A stretch of DNA of 64,000 nucleotides, taken from the NCBI GenBank assembly GCA_000155695.1, contig DS990592.1, positions 2,713,973-2,777,972 on the forward strand. The letters run 5' to 3'. Positions 1-10,182 of this stretch are shown one piece after another. Under the pieces are notes generated by a model. That model was given only the letters and a program-made list of their open reading frames with translations, made no database searches and had not been told where the DNA came from. Both the position numbers and the translations under genes were made by a program. Positions within the stretch are counted from its first letter, which is position 1. Every line of letters begins with the position of its first letter. The stretch comes from Verrucomicrobiia bacterium DG1235. GTDB lineage: Bacteria; Verrucomicrobiota; Verrucomicrobiia; Opitutales; Opitutaceae.

Positions 1-364
<364 letters not shown>

Positions 365-380
365 TCAGTCGGTTGGTTGA

Positions 381-3300
381 TTACTTGTAGTCGAGTTCGC
401 TTTGGCGGCCGAGTTTCACGTCGAGACCAAGGGATTGGATTTCCTTGATCAAAACGTTGAACGATTCCGGCGTTCCGGCCTGCAGAGTGGAATCACCCTT
501 GACCAGAGACTCATAGATTTTCGTACGACCTTGAACGTCGTCGGACTTGACCGTGAGAAGCTCCTGCAGCGTGTAAGCCGCTCCGTATGCTTCCAGGGCC
601 CAAACTTCCATTTCCCCGAAACGCTGGCCACCATACTGTGCCTTACCACCGAGTGGCTGCTGCGTGACGAGCGAATAAGGTCCAACCGCACGAGCGTGGA
701 TCTTATGGGATACCAAGTGATTCAGCTTGAGCATGTACACCCAGCCAACAACCACCTCGTTGTCCAGCTGTTCGCCAGTTCGACCGTCGAAGAGCTTGCT
801 CTTTCCAGTGGTCGGAAGACCCGCATCGGCCAAGTGCTGACGCACAACCTTTTCCGGGATACCATCGAAGACTGGAGTCGAAACCTTCATGCCGAGCATC
901 TTACACGCCCAACCCATATGGGTTTCGAGGACCTGACCAACGTTCATTCGAGAAGGTACGCCAAGTGGGTTCAAACAGATCTGAATCGGAGTGCCATCTG
1001 GAAGATAAGGCATGTCCTCTTCGGGTACGATCTTGGCGACGACACCCTTATTACCGTGGCGTCCCGCCATCTTGTCACCGACCTTGAGCTTTTCCTTGGT
1101 GGCGACGTAGACCTTAACCTGCTTGATTACGCCAGTTCCTGCATCTTCACCGGATTCGATGTTAGCAGTCTTGCGCTCGCGGTCGGACTCGAGCTCGTCG
1201 AACTTGCTCTGGTAGGAGCCGATGATCTCCATGATCTTGATACGAACCGGAGAAGGATCGATTTCAACATGCTTTGAAACCGCTGCGAGCTTGCGAAGAA
1301 GCGTCTTGGTGATCTTGCGGTTCGCTGGAATGATGATCTCGCCATTCTGCCCATTGACCACGTCGAGAGGGATCTTCTCGCCAAGCAGGATATTGGAAAG
1401 CGCCTCAGTCAGACCTTCGCGCAGCTTATCCATCTGCGTCTTGTAGTCTTCGTTGATTTGCTTCACCTGACGGCGACGATCCGATGGGCTAAGGCGTTCG
1501 CGCTCGTAGTCGAGGCGGCTGGAAACCTTCACGTCCATTACGATGCCGTCGACACCGGATGGTACGATGAGAGAAGTGTCCTTAACGTCGGCAGCCTTTT
1601 CACCGAAGATCGCGCGAAGGAGCTTTTCTTCCGGAGCGAGCTCAGTTTCAGACTTAGGAGTGATTTTACCGACGAGAATGTCGCCTGGCTTCACTTCCGC
1701 GCCGATACGAATAACGCCGTCGTGGTTAAGGTGCTTGAGCGCTTCCTCACCCACGTTTGGAATATCGCGAGTGATTTCTTCCGGACCGAGCTTGGTGTCA
1801 CGAGCGGTGACTTCGAACTCGGAAATGTGGATAGACGTGTAGATGTCGTCCTTGAGAACCTTCTCGGAAATCAGGATCGCATCTTCGAAGTTGTAACCGT
1901 TCCACGGCATGAACGCTAAGAGGATGTTCTTACCGATCGCCAACTCGCCGTCCTGCGTACAAGGGCCATCGGCGATGATTTGGTCGGCCTTGATCGGCTG
2001 TCCCTTGGATACGATTGGCTTCTGGTTGAAGCAAGTACCCGCGTTGGAACGCATGAACTTGCGCAACTCGTAAACGTGAATGCCTGCCTTGACGTCCGTC
2101 TGTGGCTTGCGTTCAAAGTTCGCAGGGAGTTCGCCGTCCTTGGAAATTACGATACGACGAGCGTCAACCGAAGCGACAATGCCTTCGATATCGGAAACGC
2201 AAACCGTCTTGGAATCACGGGCAACACGCTCTTCGATGCCGGTGCCAACGAATGGCGAATCAGCTTGGAGAAGCGGTACGCCTTGGCGTTGCATGTTCGA
2301 GCCCATCAAGGCGCGATTCGCATCATCGTGCTCGAGGAACGGAATCAGTCCAGCCGCAACGGATACAACCTGCTTGGTCGAAACGTCCATGAAGTGAACC
2401 TGATCGGGATCGACTTCCAAGAACTCGCCAGACTGACGTACAGTGACCTTGCCGATAAAGTTGCCTTCCTCATCGATTTCGGAATTCGCCTGAGCGATGA
2501 TCTTGCCCTCTTCCATATCGGCGTTGAGGTACTTGATCTCTTCGGTTACACGTCCGTTATCAACGATACGGTACGGCGTTTCGATGAAGCCGAACTCGTT
2601 AACGCGAGAGTAAGTGGAGAGTGAATTGATCAAACCGATGTTTGGACCTTCAGGAGTCTCAATCGGGCAAATACGTCCGTAGTGAGAGGGGTGAACGTCA
2701 CGCACTTCGAAACCTGCGCGCTCACGATTCAAACCACCTGGTCCGAGAGCAGAGAGACGACGCTTGTGCGTGAGCTCCGCAAGCGGATTGATCTGGTCCA
2801 TGAACTGTGACAGCTGCGAACGAGCGAAGAAGTCGCGGATCACGGTCGTCAATGCCTTCGGATTGATCAGCTTCTGAGGAGTGATCGAATCGACGCTTTG
2901 ATCATAAAGTGTCATGCGCTCACGAACGAGACGCTCGGTACGAGCGAGGCCGAGACGACACTGGTTAGCGAGCAATTCGCCAACGGTACGCACGCGACGA
3001 GAACCGAGGTGATCGATATCGTCGAGGTAACCCTCGCCTGCCTTGAGCTTGATCAAGTACTTGGTGGCGAGAACGATGTCTTCGCCCTGAAGCGTACGCG
3101 TTTCCACGTCCACATCCATCTCGAGCTTTTGGTTGATCTTGTAGCGACCAACACGACCGAGGTCGTAACGCTTGGGATCAAAGAAGAGACGCTTGAGCAA
3201 AGCCTTGGCGTTTGCAGTCGTAGGCGGCTCGCCGGGACGGAGCCGCTTATAGATTTCTTTGAGGGCTTCTTCCTCGTTTTGGGAAGTGTCCTTCTTCATG

Positions 3301-4154
3301 GCGCGAACAATCGCGCCGTCGTCCACGGTGGTGTCGATAACCTTGAGTGTCGGGATGCCATGGCCTTCGAACTCGCGAACAATAGCTTTCGTGAGTGGCT
3401 CGAAGGCGCGGGCGATGACGACACCCTTTTCGGCGTCGATCGCGTCTTCAACCAGAACGTACTGGGAGACGTTGTCCTTGGCGAGGGCATCAGAAGTTGA
3501 AATGTCTTCAATCGTGTAGAAGAGCTTCAAGATATCGACGTCTGAGCTGTAGCCAACGGCGCGGAGCAGCGTCGTGATGAGGAACTTACGACGGCGACGG
3601 CGACGGTCGAGATAGACGTAGAGAAGATCGTTGTTATCGAACTGGACTTCTAGCCATGTACCGCGGTCAGGAATGATGCGGAAGGCATGCAGGGGCTTGC
3701 CGTTGGTGTGCGGCGTGACTTCGTAGGCGATGCCCGGAGAACGGTGCAACTGGCTTACGACCACGCGCTCGGCTCCGTTGATGATGAAAGAGCCGCGGCT
3801 GGAAACCATCGGGATTTCTCCCATGTAGATTTCTTCGTCCTTGATGTTGTCCTCTTCGCGAAGACGAAGCTTCACGTAGAGAGGAACGGAATAAGTAATA
3901 CCCTCGCGGATACACTCGATCTCGGAGGCCTTGGGGTCGCCGACTGTGTAGGAAACGAATTCGAGCACGAGGCGCCCATCATAGCTCTCGATTGGGAAAA
4001 CTTCCCGGAATACGGCTTCGATCCCGTCGTTTTTACGCTCGGAGATCGGTGTGTCCTTTTGAAGGAAGTCGAGATAAGAATTGATCTGAATCTCGATCAG
4101 GTTGGGCGGCGTGATGACGTCCTTTAGTTTTCCGAAATTGATACGGTCGGCCAT
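381..4154 (-). CDS. rpoB: RNA polymerase beta subunit
   Basis: Catalytic beta subunit of RNA polymerase, 1257 residues, which is somewhat shorter than the E. coli protein (1342) and suggests fewer lineage-specific insertions. The rifampicin-binding region lies near residues 445-475 ('SQLSQFMDQINPLAELTHKR', then 'RRLSALGPGGL'). The usual Asp, His and Ser positions are those of sensitive enzymes. Other signatures are 'GYNFEDAILIS' and 'GDKMAGRHGNKGV' with catalytic-centre lysines. A run of six arginines follows 'YVYLD' near residue 184. The gene follows rplL after 164 bases that contain a strong hairpin, and rpoC follows it. Confidence 0.98.
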   Translation of the reverse strand: MADRINFGKLKDVITPPNLIEIQINSYLDFLQKDTPISERKNDGIEAVFREVFPIESYDGRLVLEFVSYTVGDPKASEIECIREGITYSVPLYVKLRLREEDNIKDEEIYMGEIPMVSSRGSFIINGAERVVVSQLHRSPGIAYEVTPHTNGKPLHAFRIIPDRGTWLEVQFDNNDLLYVYLDRRRRRRKFLITTLLRAVGYSSDVDILKLFYTIEDISTSDALAKDNVSQYVLVEDAIDAEKGVVIARAFEPLTKAIVREFEGHGIPTLKVIDTTVDDGAIVRAMKKDTSQNEEEALKEIYKRLRPGEPPTTANAKALLKRLFFDPKRYDLGRVGRYKINQKLEMDVDVETRTLQGEDIVLATKYLIKLKAGEGYLDDIDHLGSRRVRTVGELLANQCRLGLARTERLVRERMTLYDQSVDSITPQKLINPKALTTVIRDFFARSQLSQFMDQINPLAELTHKRRLSALGPGGLNRERAGFEVRDVHPSHYGRICPIETPEGPNIGLINSLSTYSRVNEFGFIETPYRIVDNGRVTEEIKYLNADMEEGKIIAQANSEIDEEGNFIGKVTVRQSGEFLEVDPDQVHFMDVSTKQVVSVAAGLIPFLEHDDANRALMGSNMQRQGVPLLQADSPFVGTGIEERVARDSKTVCVSDIEGIVASVDARRIVISKDGELPANFERKPQTDVKAGIHVYELRKFMRSNAGTCFNQKPIVSKGQPIKADQIIADGPCTQDGELAIGKNILLAFMPWNGYNFEDAILISEKVLKDDIYTSIHISEFEVTARDTKLGPEEITRDIPNVGEEALKHLNHDGVIRIGAEVKPGDILVGKITPKSETELAPEEKLLRAIFGEKAADVKDTSLIVPSGVDGIVMDVKVSSRLDYERERLSPSDRRRQVKQINEDYKTQMDKLREGLTEALSNILLGEKIPLDVVNGQNGEIIIPANRKITKTLLRKLAAVSKHVEIDPSPVRIKIMEIIGSYQSKFDELESDRERKTANIESGEDAGTGVIKQVKVYVATKEKLKVGDKMAGRHGNKGVVAKIVPEEDMPYLPDGTPIQICLNPLGVPSRMNVGQVLETHMGWACKMLGMKVSTPVFDGIPEKVVRQHLADAGLPTTGKSKLFDGRTGEQLDNEVVVGWVYMLKLNHLVSHKIHARAVGPYSLVTQQPLGGKAQYGGQRFGEMEVWALEAYGAAYTLQELLTVKSDDVQGRTKIYESLVKGDSTLQAGTPESFNVLIKEIQSLGLDVKLGRQSELDYK

Positions 4155-4252
4155 GTGAATCTGTGCTAGATGTGGGGCGGAAATGTGGTGAGTCGGCTTG
4201 GTGAAAACGAGGTGAATAGTCTGGATTATTCCCCGGCTGGTAAACGCAGGAA

Positions 4253-4280
4253 AGACAGGCGCGTGAAATCGCGCCTGTCT
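4253..4280 (-). promoter_or_regulatory. rplL-rpoB intergenic hairpin (attenuator or processing site)
   Basis: A perfect 11-bp inverted repeat (AGACAGGCGCG / CGCGCCTGTCT) with a 6-base loop lies in the 164-base gap between rplL and rpoB. On the minus strand it is followed by only two Ts, so it is a weak terminator at best. In E. coli the same gap holds a partial terminator and an RNase III site that lower rpoBC output relative to ribosomal proteins. A similar role here is inferred from position. Confidence 0.7.
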
Positions 4281-4318
4281 CGATCTTAAAAGCTGTTAAA
4301 AGCAGCGTGCAACAATGT

Positions 4319-4705
4319 CTATTTAACTTCGACCTTGGCGCCAGCAGCTTCGAGCTTGGACTTGATTTCTTCGGCTTCCTCCTTGGTGACGCCTTCCTTA
4401 ACAGGCTTAGGCGCGCCTTCAACGAGGTCCTTAGCTTCCTTGAGTCCGAGACCTGTGATAGAACGTACTTCCTTGATCGCGTTGATCTTCTTGTCGCCAG
4501 CAGCGACGAGGATTACGTCAAACTCAGTCTTTTCTTCAGCAGGAGCAGCAGCGTCGCCACCAGCACCAGGTGCTGCAGCTACAGCTACAGGAGCAGCAGC
4601 GGATACGCCCCACTTCTCTTCGAGGTCCTTAACGAGACCTGCAATGTCGAGTACGGACTGGCCGCTGAGCCATTCGATTACGTCTTCTTTAGTGATATCT
4701 GCCAT
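4319..4705 (-). CDS. rplL: 50S ribosomal protein L7/L12
   Basis: Ribosomal stalk protein that recruits and stimulates translation GTPases; present as dimers bound to L10. The 128 residues match the family length. The N-terminal dimerisation domain ('[20 protein letters not shown]') is followed by an Ala/Gly/Pro-rich hinge near residues 38-55. The C-terminal factor-binding domain carries '[20 protein letters not shown]'. It lies 143 bases after rplJ and before the hairpin that separates it from rpoB. Confidence 0.97.
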   Translation of the reverse strand: MADITKEDVIEWLSGQSVLDIAGLVKDLEEKWGVSAAAPVAVAAAPGAGGDAAAPAEEKTEFDVILVAAGDKKINAIKEVRSITGLGLKEAKDLVEGAPKPVKEGVTKEEAEEIKSKLEAAGAKVEVK

Positions 4706-4848
4706 CTTCGTGTTGATCGGCTAGTTTGGAGAAAGGCCTCCGCTTTTAAGACCGCATTGCAGCCCTAGCCTGTATCTTTGTGTTATGGTTTTTTGTGTAA
4801 GACGAAGGCATCCAAGCCCTCGAAAAATTTGTGAACTTAAAAGGGCGA

Positions 4849-5361
4849 CTACTCGCCCTGGTCGGCCTTGGCCTGGAGTACGTTGAGTAGCGCCTTGGGC
4901 ACGCCGGAGAGAACGATGACGAGGCTCTGAGCTGGCTGGCTGAGAAGGCCGAGGAGCTGAGCGCGCATGGCATCCAAATTTGGAAGCTTGGAAAGCGCGA
5001 CCACTTCGTCCTTTTCCAGACGCTGCGAGCTGAGAATGCCCACCTTGACATCCATCTTCTCCTTCTTGTCGAAGTACTTGGTGAGGATCTTCGCTACGCC
5101 TGAGGGATTCTTGCCACCGATTACGATAGCGTTTTGGCCATTCAAGTGCTCATCGATCTCAGGGTAGCCACGATCGCGCGCCGCTACCTTAAGGATGTTG
5201 TTCTTAACAACGTGGAACTCTGCCTCTTCCTTGACGAGCTCGCCGCGGAGTTCAGCAATGTCGATTACCGTCGCGCGCTCGTAATCAGCGAGGAACAGGT
5301 AGTCGGACTTGTCGAGGTGAGTGTTGATTTCCTCTACGAGAAATTTCTTTTCGGGTCTCAT
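4849..5361 (-). CDS. rplJ: 50S ribosomal protein L10
   Basis: Stalk base protein that anchors L7/L12 dimers to 23S rRNA; 170 residues, the usual length. The ATG ending at 5361 is preceded by a strong AGGAGG about ten bases upstream, one of the clearest ribosome-binding sites in the window. The gap to rplA is only 21 bases. The long L10-binding leader known from E. coli upstream of rplJ therefore cannot lie in the intergenic region; if it exists, it overlaps the end of rplA. Confidence 0.96.
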   Translation of the reverse strand: MRPEKKFLVEEINTHLDKSDYLFLADYERATVIDIAELRGELVKEEAEFHVVKNNILKVAARDRGYPEIDEHLNGQNAIVIGGKNPSGVAKILTKYFDKKEKMDVKVGILSSQRLEKDEVVALSKLPNLDAMRAQLLGLLSQPAQSLVIVLSGVPKALLNVLQAKADQGE

Positions 5362-5382
5362 GGTATGTAAACCTCCTGGTTC

Positions 5383-6075
5383 TTAGTACTTGGCGTACTC
5401 CGAGCTCGCTAGCTTGATGCTAGGCGTCTGGCTTGCGGATACGTAGACGCTCTTGATGTAGCGACCCTTGAAGGCGTCGGGACGAGCCTTGCCAATGGCT
5501 TCCATGATCGCGGTGAGGTTGCCCAATACTTGCTCATTGTCGAATGAACGTTTGCCAACGCCAACGCCGAGAGAAGCGTTCTTGTCGACCTTGTACTCCA
5601 CGCGACCCGCCATAACTTCCTGGATCGCCTTCGAAATGTCGTCGGAAACCGTACCGGCTTTCGGATTTGGCATCATGCCCTTGGGGCCGAGAACACGAGC
5701 GATCTTACGAACCTCTTTCATCGCGTCAGGCGTCGCAACGGCTACGTCGAAATCGAACCAGCCACCTTGGACCTTAGCGATCATATCCTCGAGACCCGCT
5801 TCCGTCGCCCCAGCAGCTTTCGCAGCTTCCGGATCAGTAGTGAAAGCGAGAACGCGAACAGTCTTACCGCTGCCGTGCGGAAGCATCACTGTACCACGAA
5901 CCATTTCGTCACCCTTGCGAGGATCAACTCCCAGCTTAAGAGACACTTCAATCGTCTCGTCGAATTTTGCCTTCGGCAACTTCGCGAGAACCTCGACCGC
6001 CTCAGCGATCGTATATTCCTTGCCAAGATCGGCAGCTTCAGAAGCGGCGCGAAACTTTTTGGTTATCTTTACCAT
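5383..6075 (-). CDS. rplA: 50S ribosomal protein L1
   Basis: Binds 23S rRNA at the mobile L1 stalk and helps release E-site tRNA; in many bacteria it also represses its own rplKA mRNA. The 230-residue length is standard. Signatures include 'KFDETIEVSLKLGVDPRKGD', 'VRGTVMLPHGSGKTVRV' and 'RVLGPKGMMPNPKAGTV'. It lies 54 bases after rplK and 21 bases before rplJ in one transcription unit. Confidence 0.97.
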   Translation of the reverse strand: MVKITKKFRAASEAADLGKEYTIAEAVEVLAKLPKAKFDETIEVSLKLGVDPRKGDEMVRGTVMLPHGSGKTVRVLAFTTDPEAAKAAGATEAGLEDMIAKVQGGWFDFDVAVATPDAMKEVRKIARVLGPKGMMPNPKAGTVSDDISKAIQEVMAGRVEYKVDKNASLGVGVGKRSFDNEQVLGNLTAIMEAIGKARPDAFKGRYIKSVYVSASQTPSIKLASSEYAKY

Positions 6076-6129
6076 TGATTACTCCTTGCGGTGCAAACGC
6101 CTTTCGGCTCCCACGTTGAGGTTGTTGTT

Positions 6130-6555
6130 TTAGTCTTCGACAACGATCCCCATTGAGCGAGCCGTACCAGCGATGATACGTGACGCCGCTTCAGGATCGG
6201 TCGCGTTGAGATCGTCCTTCTTCATTTCGACGATCTCGAGAATCTGAGCCTTAGTCACCTTGCCAACCTTGTCTCGGTTAGGCACGCCTGATCCCTTGGC
6301 CAATCCTGCCGCCTTCTTGAGGAGGACTGCAGCCGGTGGGGACTTGAGAATGAAGGTGAAGGACTTGTCTTGGTAGACAGTGATTACTACGGGAAGGATA
6401 GTGCCTGCCTTGTCCTGCGTCTTAGCGTTGTACTCCTTACAAAACGCCATGATGTTGACGCCAGCCGCACCAAGGGCTGGACCAACTGGAGGCGCTGGAT
6501 TCGCGCCGCCGGCGGGGAGTTGAAGACGTATTGTTCCTGTGACTTTCTTTGCCAT
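6130..6555 (-). CDS. rplK: 50S ribosomal protein L11
   Basis: Binds the GTPase-associated region of 23S rRNA and takes part in factor-dependent GTP hydrolysis and the stringent response. The 141 residues match the family. The N-terminal proline-rich motif '[14 protein letters not shown]' (the thiostrepton-contact region) and the C-terminal RNA-binding domain ending '[14 protein letters not shown]' are intact. It starts only four bases after the nusG stop, implying tight coupling. Confidence 0.97.
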   Translation of the reverse strand: MAKKVTGTIRLQLPAGGANPAPPVGPALGAAGVNIMAFCKEYNAKTQDKAGTILPVVITVYQDKSFTFILKSPPAAVLLKKAAGLAKGSGVPNRDKVGKVTKAQILEIVEMKKDDLNATDPEAASRIIAGTARSMGIVVED

Positions 6556-6559
6556 TTGT

Positions 6560-7135
6560 TTAGCTTGTTAAGCGTTCGACTTGCCAATACTCCAGCTCGA
6601 CCGGAGTGAATCTTCCGAAGATAGATACCGACACCTTGAGCTTGCCCTTTTCGGGGTCGATCTCGTCGATGCGGCCGTTGAGGTTGAGGAAAGGGCCATC
6701 CGTAATTTTGACTTCCTCTCCGATCTCGAACTGAACCTTCGGGGTTTCTTTGCCCGTGGCGGCTTCCACTTGGCTGAGGATCGTGTCGATCTCAGACTTT
6801 TTGAGAGGCGTTGGACGGTCTCCGCCTACGAAATTGATGACGCCCGCAGTTTCGCGGACGAAGTACCAGGGCTTGTTGAGCAGCTTTCCGTTCTCGTCAT
6901 ACAGACGCATGTGAACGAAGGCGTAGCCTGGGTAAAACTTGCGCACCAACTGGGTCTTCTTCCCGTTCTTTACTTCGGTGACAGTTTCAGTGGGGACGAG
7001 TACTTCGAAAACGTACTCCTCCATCTCGTCTTCCTTGATGAACTTGTCCAGATAGCGTTTTACCTTACCCTCTTGATTCGAGAGAGTTTGAATAACGTAC
7101 CAAGCGGCGCCGGTCTTTGCGCTTGTTTCAGGCAT
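6560..7135 (-). CDS. nusG: Transcription termination/antitermination factor NusG
   Basis: Processivity factor that binds RNA polymerase and can contact Rho or ribosomal protein S10. In 191 residues an N-terminal NGN domain ('[20 protein letters not shown]', '[10 protein letters not shown]') is followed by a C-terminal KOW domain ('[20 protein letters not shown]'). The order secE-nusG-rplK is near-universal in bacteria. The ATG ends at 7135, 35 bases after the secE stop. Confidence 0.97.
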   Translation of the reverse strand: MPETSAKTGAAWYVIQTLSNQEGKVKRYLDKFIKEDEMEEYVFEVLVPTETVTEVKNGKKTQLVRKFYPGYAFVHMRLYDENGKLLNKPWYFVRETAGVINFVGGDRPTPLKKSEIDTILSQVEAATGKETPKVQFEIGEEVKITDGPFLNLNGRIDEIDPEKGKLKVSVSIFGRFTPVELEYWQVERLTS

Positions 7136-7170
7136 GGGATCTTAAGATTAAAGGACGAGGTTCTATTGAA

Positions 7171-7374
7171 CTAACGCATCCAGCTCGTGAAAAGATTCAC
7201 GACGTTTGCGATGGAGAAATCCGCTACCGCCACGAAGAGTCCCATGATTGCGATCGCAATGAGTACGACGAAGGTCGACTCGCGAAGCTCGGAAACAGAA
7301 GGCCAACTCGCCTTCTTGAGCTCCGTGATCGTTTCACTTGTGAAAATGCGAATGCTGCGGAACGGATTTTTCAT
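7171..7374 (-). CDS. secE: Preprotein translocase subunit SecE
   Basis: Small essential subunit of the SecYEG channel that clamps SecY in the inner membrane. The 67-residue single-span form is typical outside enterobacteria. A cytoplasmic amphipathic stretch with 'ELKKASWPSVSELRESTFVV' precedes one membrane helix near residues 35-58. It starts 13 bases after the tRNA-Trp gene, so the tRNA is probably cleaved out of a shared transcript. Confidence 0.95.
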   Translation of the reverse strand: MKNPFRSIRIFTSETITELKKASWPSVSELRESTFVVLIAIAIMGLFVAVADFSIANVVNLFTSWMR

Positions 7375-7387
7375 TTGATAAAAAAGA

Positions 7388-7463
7388 TGGCAGGGCAGGA
7401 GGGACTCGAACCCCCAACCCTCGGTTTTGGAGACCGATGCTCTACCAATTGAGCCACTACCCT
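7388..7463 (-). tRNA. tRNA-Trp (anticodon CCA)
   Basis: Read on the minus strand it folds as a full cloverleaf of 76 nt. The acceptor stem AGGGTAG pairs with CTGCCCT, there is a four-base D stem GCTC/GAGC, and the anticodon loop is CTCCAAA with anticodon CCA. The T arm contains GTTCGAGTC. The 3' CCA is encoded (7388-7390). It lies between tuf and secE. Confidence 0.96.
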
Positions 7464-7542
7464 ATGCCAATAAAAACCAAATACAATCGCCGGAACCCGC
7501 TAGGACGAGCTCCGGCAAAGGAATTAAACTAAATAAAAGAGA

Positions 7543-8733
7543 TTACTCAATGATCGCGGTAATACGACCCGCACCGATGGTACGACCACCTTCGCGGATT
7601 GCGAAACGCTGACCAGCTTCCATAGCGATCGGCTTTGTGAGATCAACCTCGATCGAAATATTGTCGCCTGGCATTACCATCTCAACACCTTCAGGAAGCT
7701 TACATACACCCGTTACGTCCGTAGTACGGAAGTAGAACTGCGGGCGGTAACCATCGAAGAATGGAGTATGGCGGCCGCCTTCGTCCTTGGAGAGAACGTA
7801 GATTTCAGCCTTACCCTTGGTGTGAGGAGTGATGGAACCTGGCTTCGCGAGAACTTGGCCACGCTCGATAGCTTCCTTATCGATACCACGAAGAAGGATA
7901 CCAACATTGTCGCCAGCCTGACCTTGATCGAGCATCTTGCGGAACATTTCCACGCCCGTAACTGTGGACTTCTGCGTGTCCTTGAGACCAACGATCTCAA
8001 CTTCTTCGCCAACCTTGACGACGCCACGCTCGATACGACCAGTAGCAACGGTGCCACGACCTGTGATCGAGAACACGTCCTCTACGGACATCAGGAACGG
8101 CTTGTCAATTTCGCGCTCCGGCTCAGGTATGTCAGTGTCGATAGCATCCATGAGAGCCTGGATGTGAGCCTTGCCTTCGTCAGTGCCTTCGAGGGCTTGA
8201 GCAGCGGAACCACGAATTACAGTGGTGTCGTCGCCTGGGAAATCATACTTGTCGAGAAGTTCGCGAACTTCCATCTCAACTAGCTCGAGTAGCTCTTCGT
8301 CGTCGATGAGGTCGCACTTGTTGAGGAAGACAACGATCTTTGGTACACCTACCTGACGAGCGAGAAGGATGTGCTCGCGAGTCTGCGGCATAGGGCCATC
8401 GGACGCGCTGACAACGAGGATCGCGCCATCCATCTGAGCGGCGCCAGTGATCATGTTCTTAACGAAGTCGGCGTGACCTGGGCAATCGACGTGAGCGTAG
8501 TGACGCTTGTCGGACTCGTACTCGACGTGAGCGACAGAGATCGTAACAACCTTAGTTTCGTCACGAACAGTACCACCCTTGGCGATGTCGGCGTAGCTCT
8601 TGATTTCAGCAAGACCTTTGGAAGCCTGTACTGCCAAAATAGAGGTTGTCAGCGTAGTTTTGCCGTGGTCGACGTGACCGATTGTTCCGACATTAACGTG
8701 TGGTTTCGTTCTTTCGAAGGTTCCTTTAGCCAT
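7543..8733 (-). CDS. tuf: Translation elongation factor Tu
   Basis: GTPase that delivers aminoacyl-tRNA to the ribosomal A site; 396 residues, full length. G motifs are 'GHVDHGKTT' near residue 19 (P loop), 'DCPGHADF' near 81 and 'NKCD' near 136, followed by the two beta-barrel domains. The gene lies between tRNA-Thr and tRNA-Trp, an arrangement like the E. coli tRNA-tufB operon. It probably shares the promoter upstream of tRNA-Thr. Confidence 0.98.
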   Translation of the reverse strand: MAKGTFERTKPHVNVGTIGHVDHGKTTLTTSILAVQASKGLAEIKSYADIAKGGTVRDETKVVTISVAHVEYESDKRHYAHVDCPGHADFVKNMITGAAQMDGAILVVSASDGPMPQTREHILLARQVGVPKIVVFLNKCDLIDDEELLELVEMEVRELLDKYDFPGDDTTVIRGSAAQALEGTDEGKAHIQALMDAIDTDIPEPEREIDKPFLMSVEDVFSITGRGTVATGRIERGVVKVGEEVEIVGLKDTQKSTVTGVEMFRKMLDQGQAGDNVGILLRGIDKEAIERGQVLAKPGSITPHTKGKAEIYVLSKDEGGRHTPFFDGYRPQFYFRTTDVTGVCKLPEGVEMVMPGDNISIEVDLTKPIAMEAGQRFAIREGGRTIGAGRITAIIE

Positions 8734-8814
8734 TTTTGATTCTGAGTTAGGTGTGTATTAAAAATTGGTACTGAAATTAAACTGATCCATCGGCGGTACC
8801 GACCGATTTCGAAA

Positions 8815-8890
<76 letters not shown>

Positions 8891-8925
8891 CTTTCGAGAA
8901 GTGGATCTGGAAAAAAAGAAGTGAG

Positions 8926-8954
8926 AACATGCGCAGGCCATTTTTGCCCGTCAA
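8926..8954 (-). promoter_or_regulatory. Candidate sigma-70 promoter for the tRNA-Thr/tuf cluster
   Basis: On the minus strand a strong -35 box TTGACG (8949-8954) is followed after 17 bases by CATGTT (8926-8931), a weak -10 box. An AT-rich stretch precedes the -35 box, as an UP element would. It lies 36 bases before the tRNA-Thr 5' end. Assignment rests on consensus and position only. Confidence 0.5.
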
Positions 8955-8983
8955 CTACAATATCAATTAAATTTAGACCGGTT

Positions 8984-9739
8984 TCATGGCACGATTTCCA
9001 GCAGGTAAACCCCATCCCGCAACACCCCCAAATCCGAGAATTCCGCGTATGCGATCTCACTCAATTTCCGATCCGCCTCGTCAAAGCCCGAACTCGTGAG
9101 CACTGCCAAGCCTCCAACCTGAAAGCTGTCCTCCACCGTAGCCAGCAAGGTCGCCGGCCGCCAATCCGGCCAAGACGCCGTCAAATCCCGAACTGCATCA
9201 TTATATATAAGGGTCCGCGCCACCTCCGCGCCACTAGACGGATCCAGCACAGAAAGCGATAGACCGGGCTCCTGAACATACTCCAACGCTGTCTCAGACC
9301 TCCCCAACTGCCGGAACGGAGGAAATCCAAATTCCGTTTGAGCGGTGGAAAGCTGATCGTAGTTCGCTGGCACGTTGCCAAAGTCGTCCACGTAATTCCC
9401 ATCTTCCAACTCGAACATCGGCGTAAACGGTGGAAATATCTCCGCCTCCTCCTGCCAAAACTCGTTCAAGCTGGCGGCATTCGCCGCATTCCATTCCGTC
9501 GGCAAAAGCAGGGGCCGCGGGTCAAAAAGCGTCATTTGCTGCTTGATCAACTCCGAACGCTCTGCCGCGTCACCCCCAAAGTACTGAAGCTCCGTAAACT
9601 GCCGCTCCTGCCGCCGCAGCTTCTGTCCGCTATCGCGCGTCAACGCAACTCCCCAGTAAAGCCCCACATGCGCCAGCACCGCCGCGACCAGAGCCCACGT
9701 CCAACGCAAAGTACGGCCAAAGGTGCGCTTCTCCTTCAT
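8984..9739 (-). CDS. TonB-like periplasmic protein of a Ton/Tol module
   Basis: 251 residues. A basic N-terminus precedes one membrane helix (about residues 13-32, 'WALVAAVLAHVGLYWGVAL'), then a periplasmic part. The C-terminus contains 'GGLAVLTSSGFDEADRKLSE' and ends 'DGVYLLEIVP', which resembles the 'SSG...D' core of the TonB C-terminal domain. The Pro-rich spacer of classical TonB is missing. It follows an ExbD-type gene with an ATGA overlap (9736-9739), the usual place for the energy transducer. The TonB-like role is inferred from context and weak motif resemblance. Confidence 0.6.
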   Translation of the reverse strand: MKEKRTFGRTLRWTWALVAAVLAHVGLYWGVALTRDSGQKLRRQERQFTELQYFGGDAAERSELIKQQMTLFDPRPLLLPTEWNAANAASLNEFWQEEAEIFPPFTPMFELEDGNYVDDFGNVPANYDQLSTAQTEFGFPPFRQLGRSETALEYVQEPGLSLSVLDPSSGAEVARTLIYNDAVRDLTASWPDWRPATLLATVEDSFQVGGLAVLTSSGFDEADRKLSEIAYAEFSDLGVLRDGVYLLEIVP

Positions 9740-10182
9740 CGATCAAACTCAAACACGCCGCCGCCACTCCGGCGCTCCTCAGTCGCCAACTGCACGCGGG
9801 TATACCCAGCCTCAATCGCCAATTGACTGAGAGAGCTCAAGGTTTGCATCGACACCGCCATATCCGCCTTCACCAGCAAGGTCGCGCCCTCTTGCGCGCC
9901 ACCCCGCCTGACGAACAGCTTGCCCAACGATTCCAGGTCATACTTCCCGTCCTGGAAGAAAATCATCTCCTCCCCCTTCACCTCCGTCACCGTGACCACC
10001 TCGTAAACCGGCGAAATCGCCACCTGCGAGGACTCGACGACGGGCAAGGCGAGCGTCAGCCCGGGCGCCATCACGAACTTCGAGCTAAACAGCGCGAAAA
10101 ACAACCCGATCACGCAAAGATCGAGAAACGGCCAAAAGCTCAGCTTAGCTCGTTTCGGCAGCTCTGTCTCTAGATTCAACAT
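9736..10182 (-). CDS. ExbD/TolR family biopolymer transport protein
   Basis: One-span inner-membrane protein that works with ExbB/TolQ to couple proton flow to a periplasmic partner. The helix 'FWPFLDLCVIGLFFALFSSK' carries the conserved proton-path Asp. The periplasmic part has the family's 'LLVKADMAVSMQTLSSLSQL' pattern. The start at 10182 (MLNLETEL) gives 148 residues and has GGGAG a few bases upstream. An in-frame start at 10239 would add an Arg-rich extension and a longer overlap with exbB. It overlaps exbB by 38 bases and the next gene by 4. Confidence 0.85.
   Translation of the reverse strand: MLNLETELPKRAKLSFWPFLDLCVIGLFFALFSSKFVMAPGLTLALPVVESSQVAISPVYEVVTVTEVKGEEMIFFQDGKYDLESLGKLFVRRGGAQEGATLLVKADMAVSMQTLSSLSQLAIEAGYTRVQLATEERRSGGGVFEFDR

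Noticed and set aside
402-2624. Several long open frames on the plus strand opposite rpoB
   Set aside because: They are mirror frames of a highly conserved gene; their products look like no family and contain no coding signature of their own.
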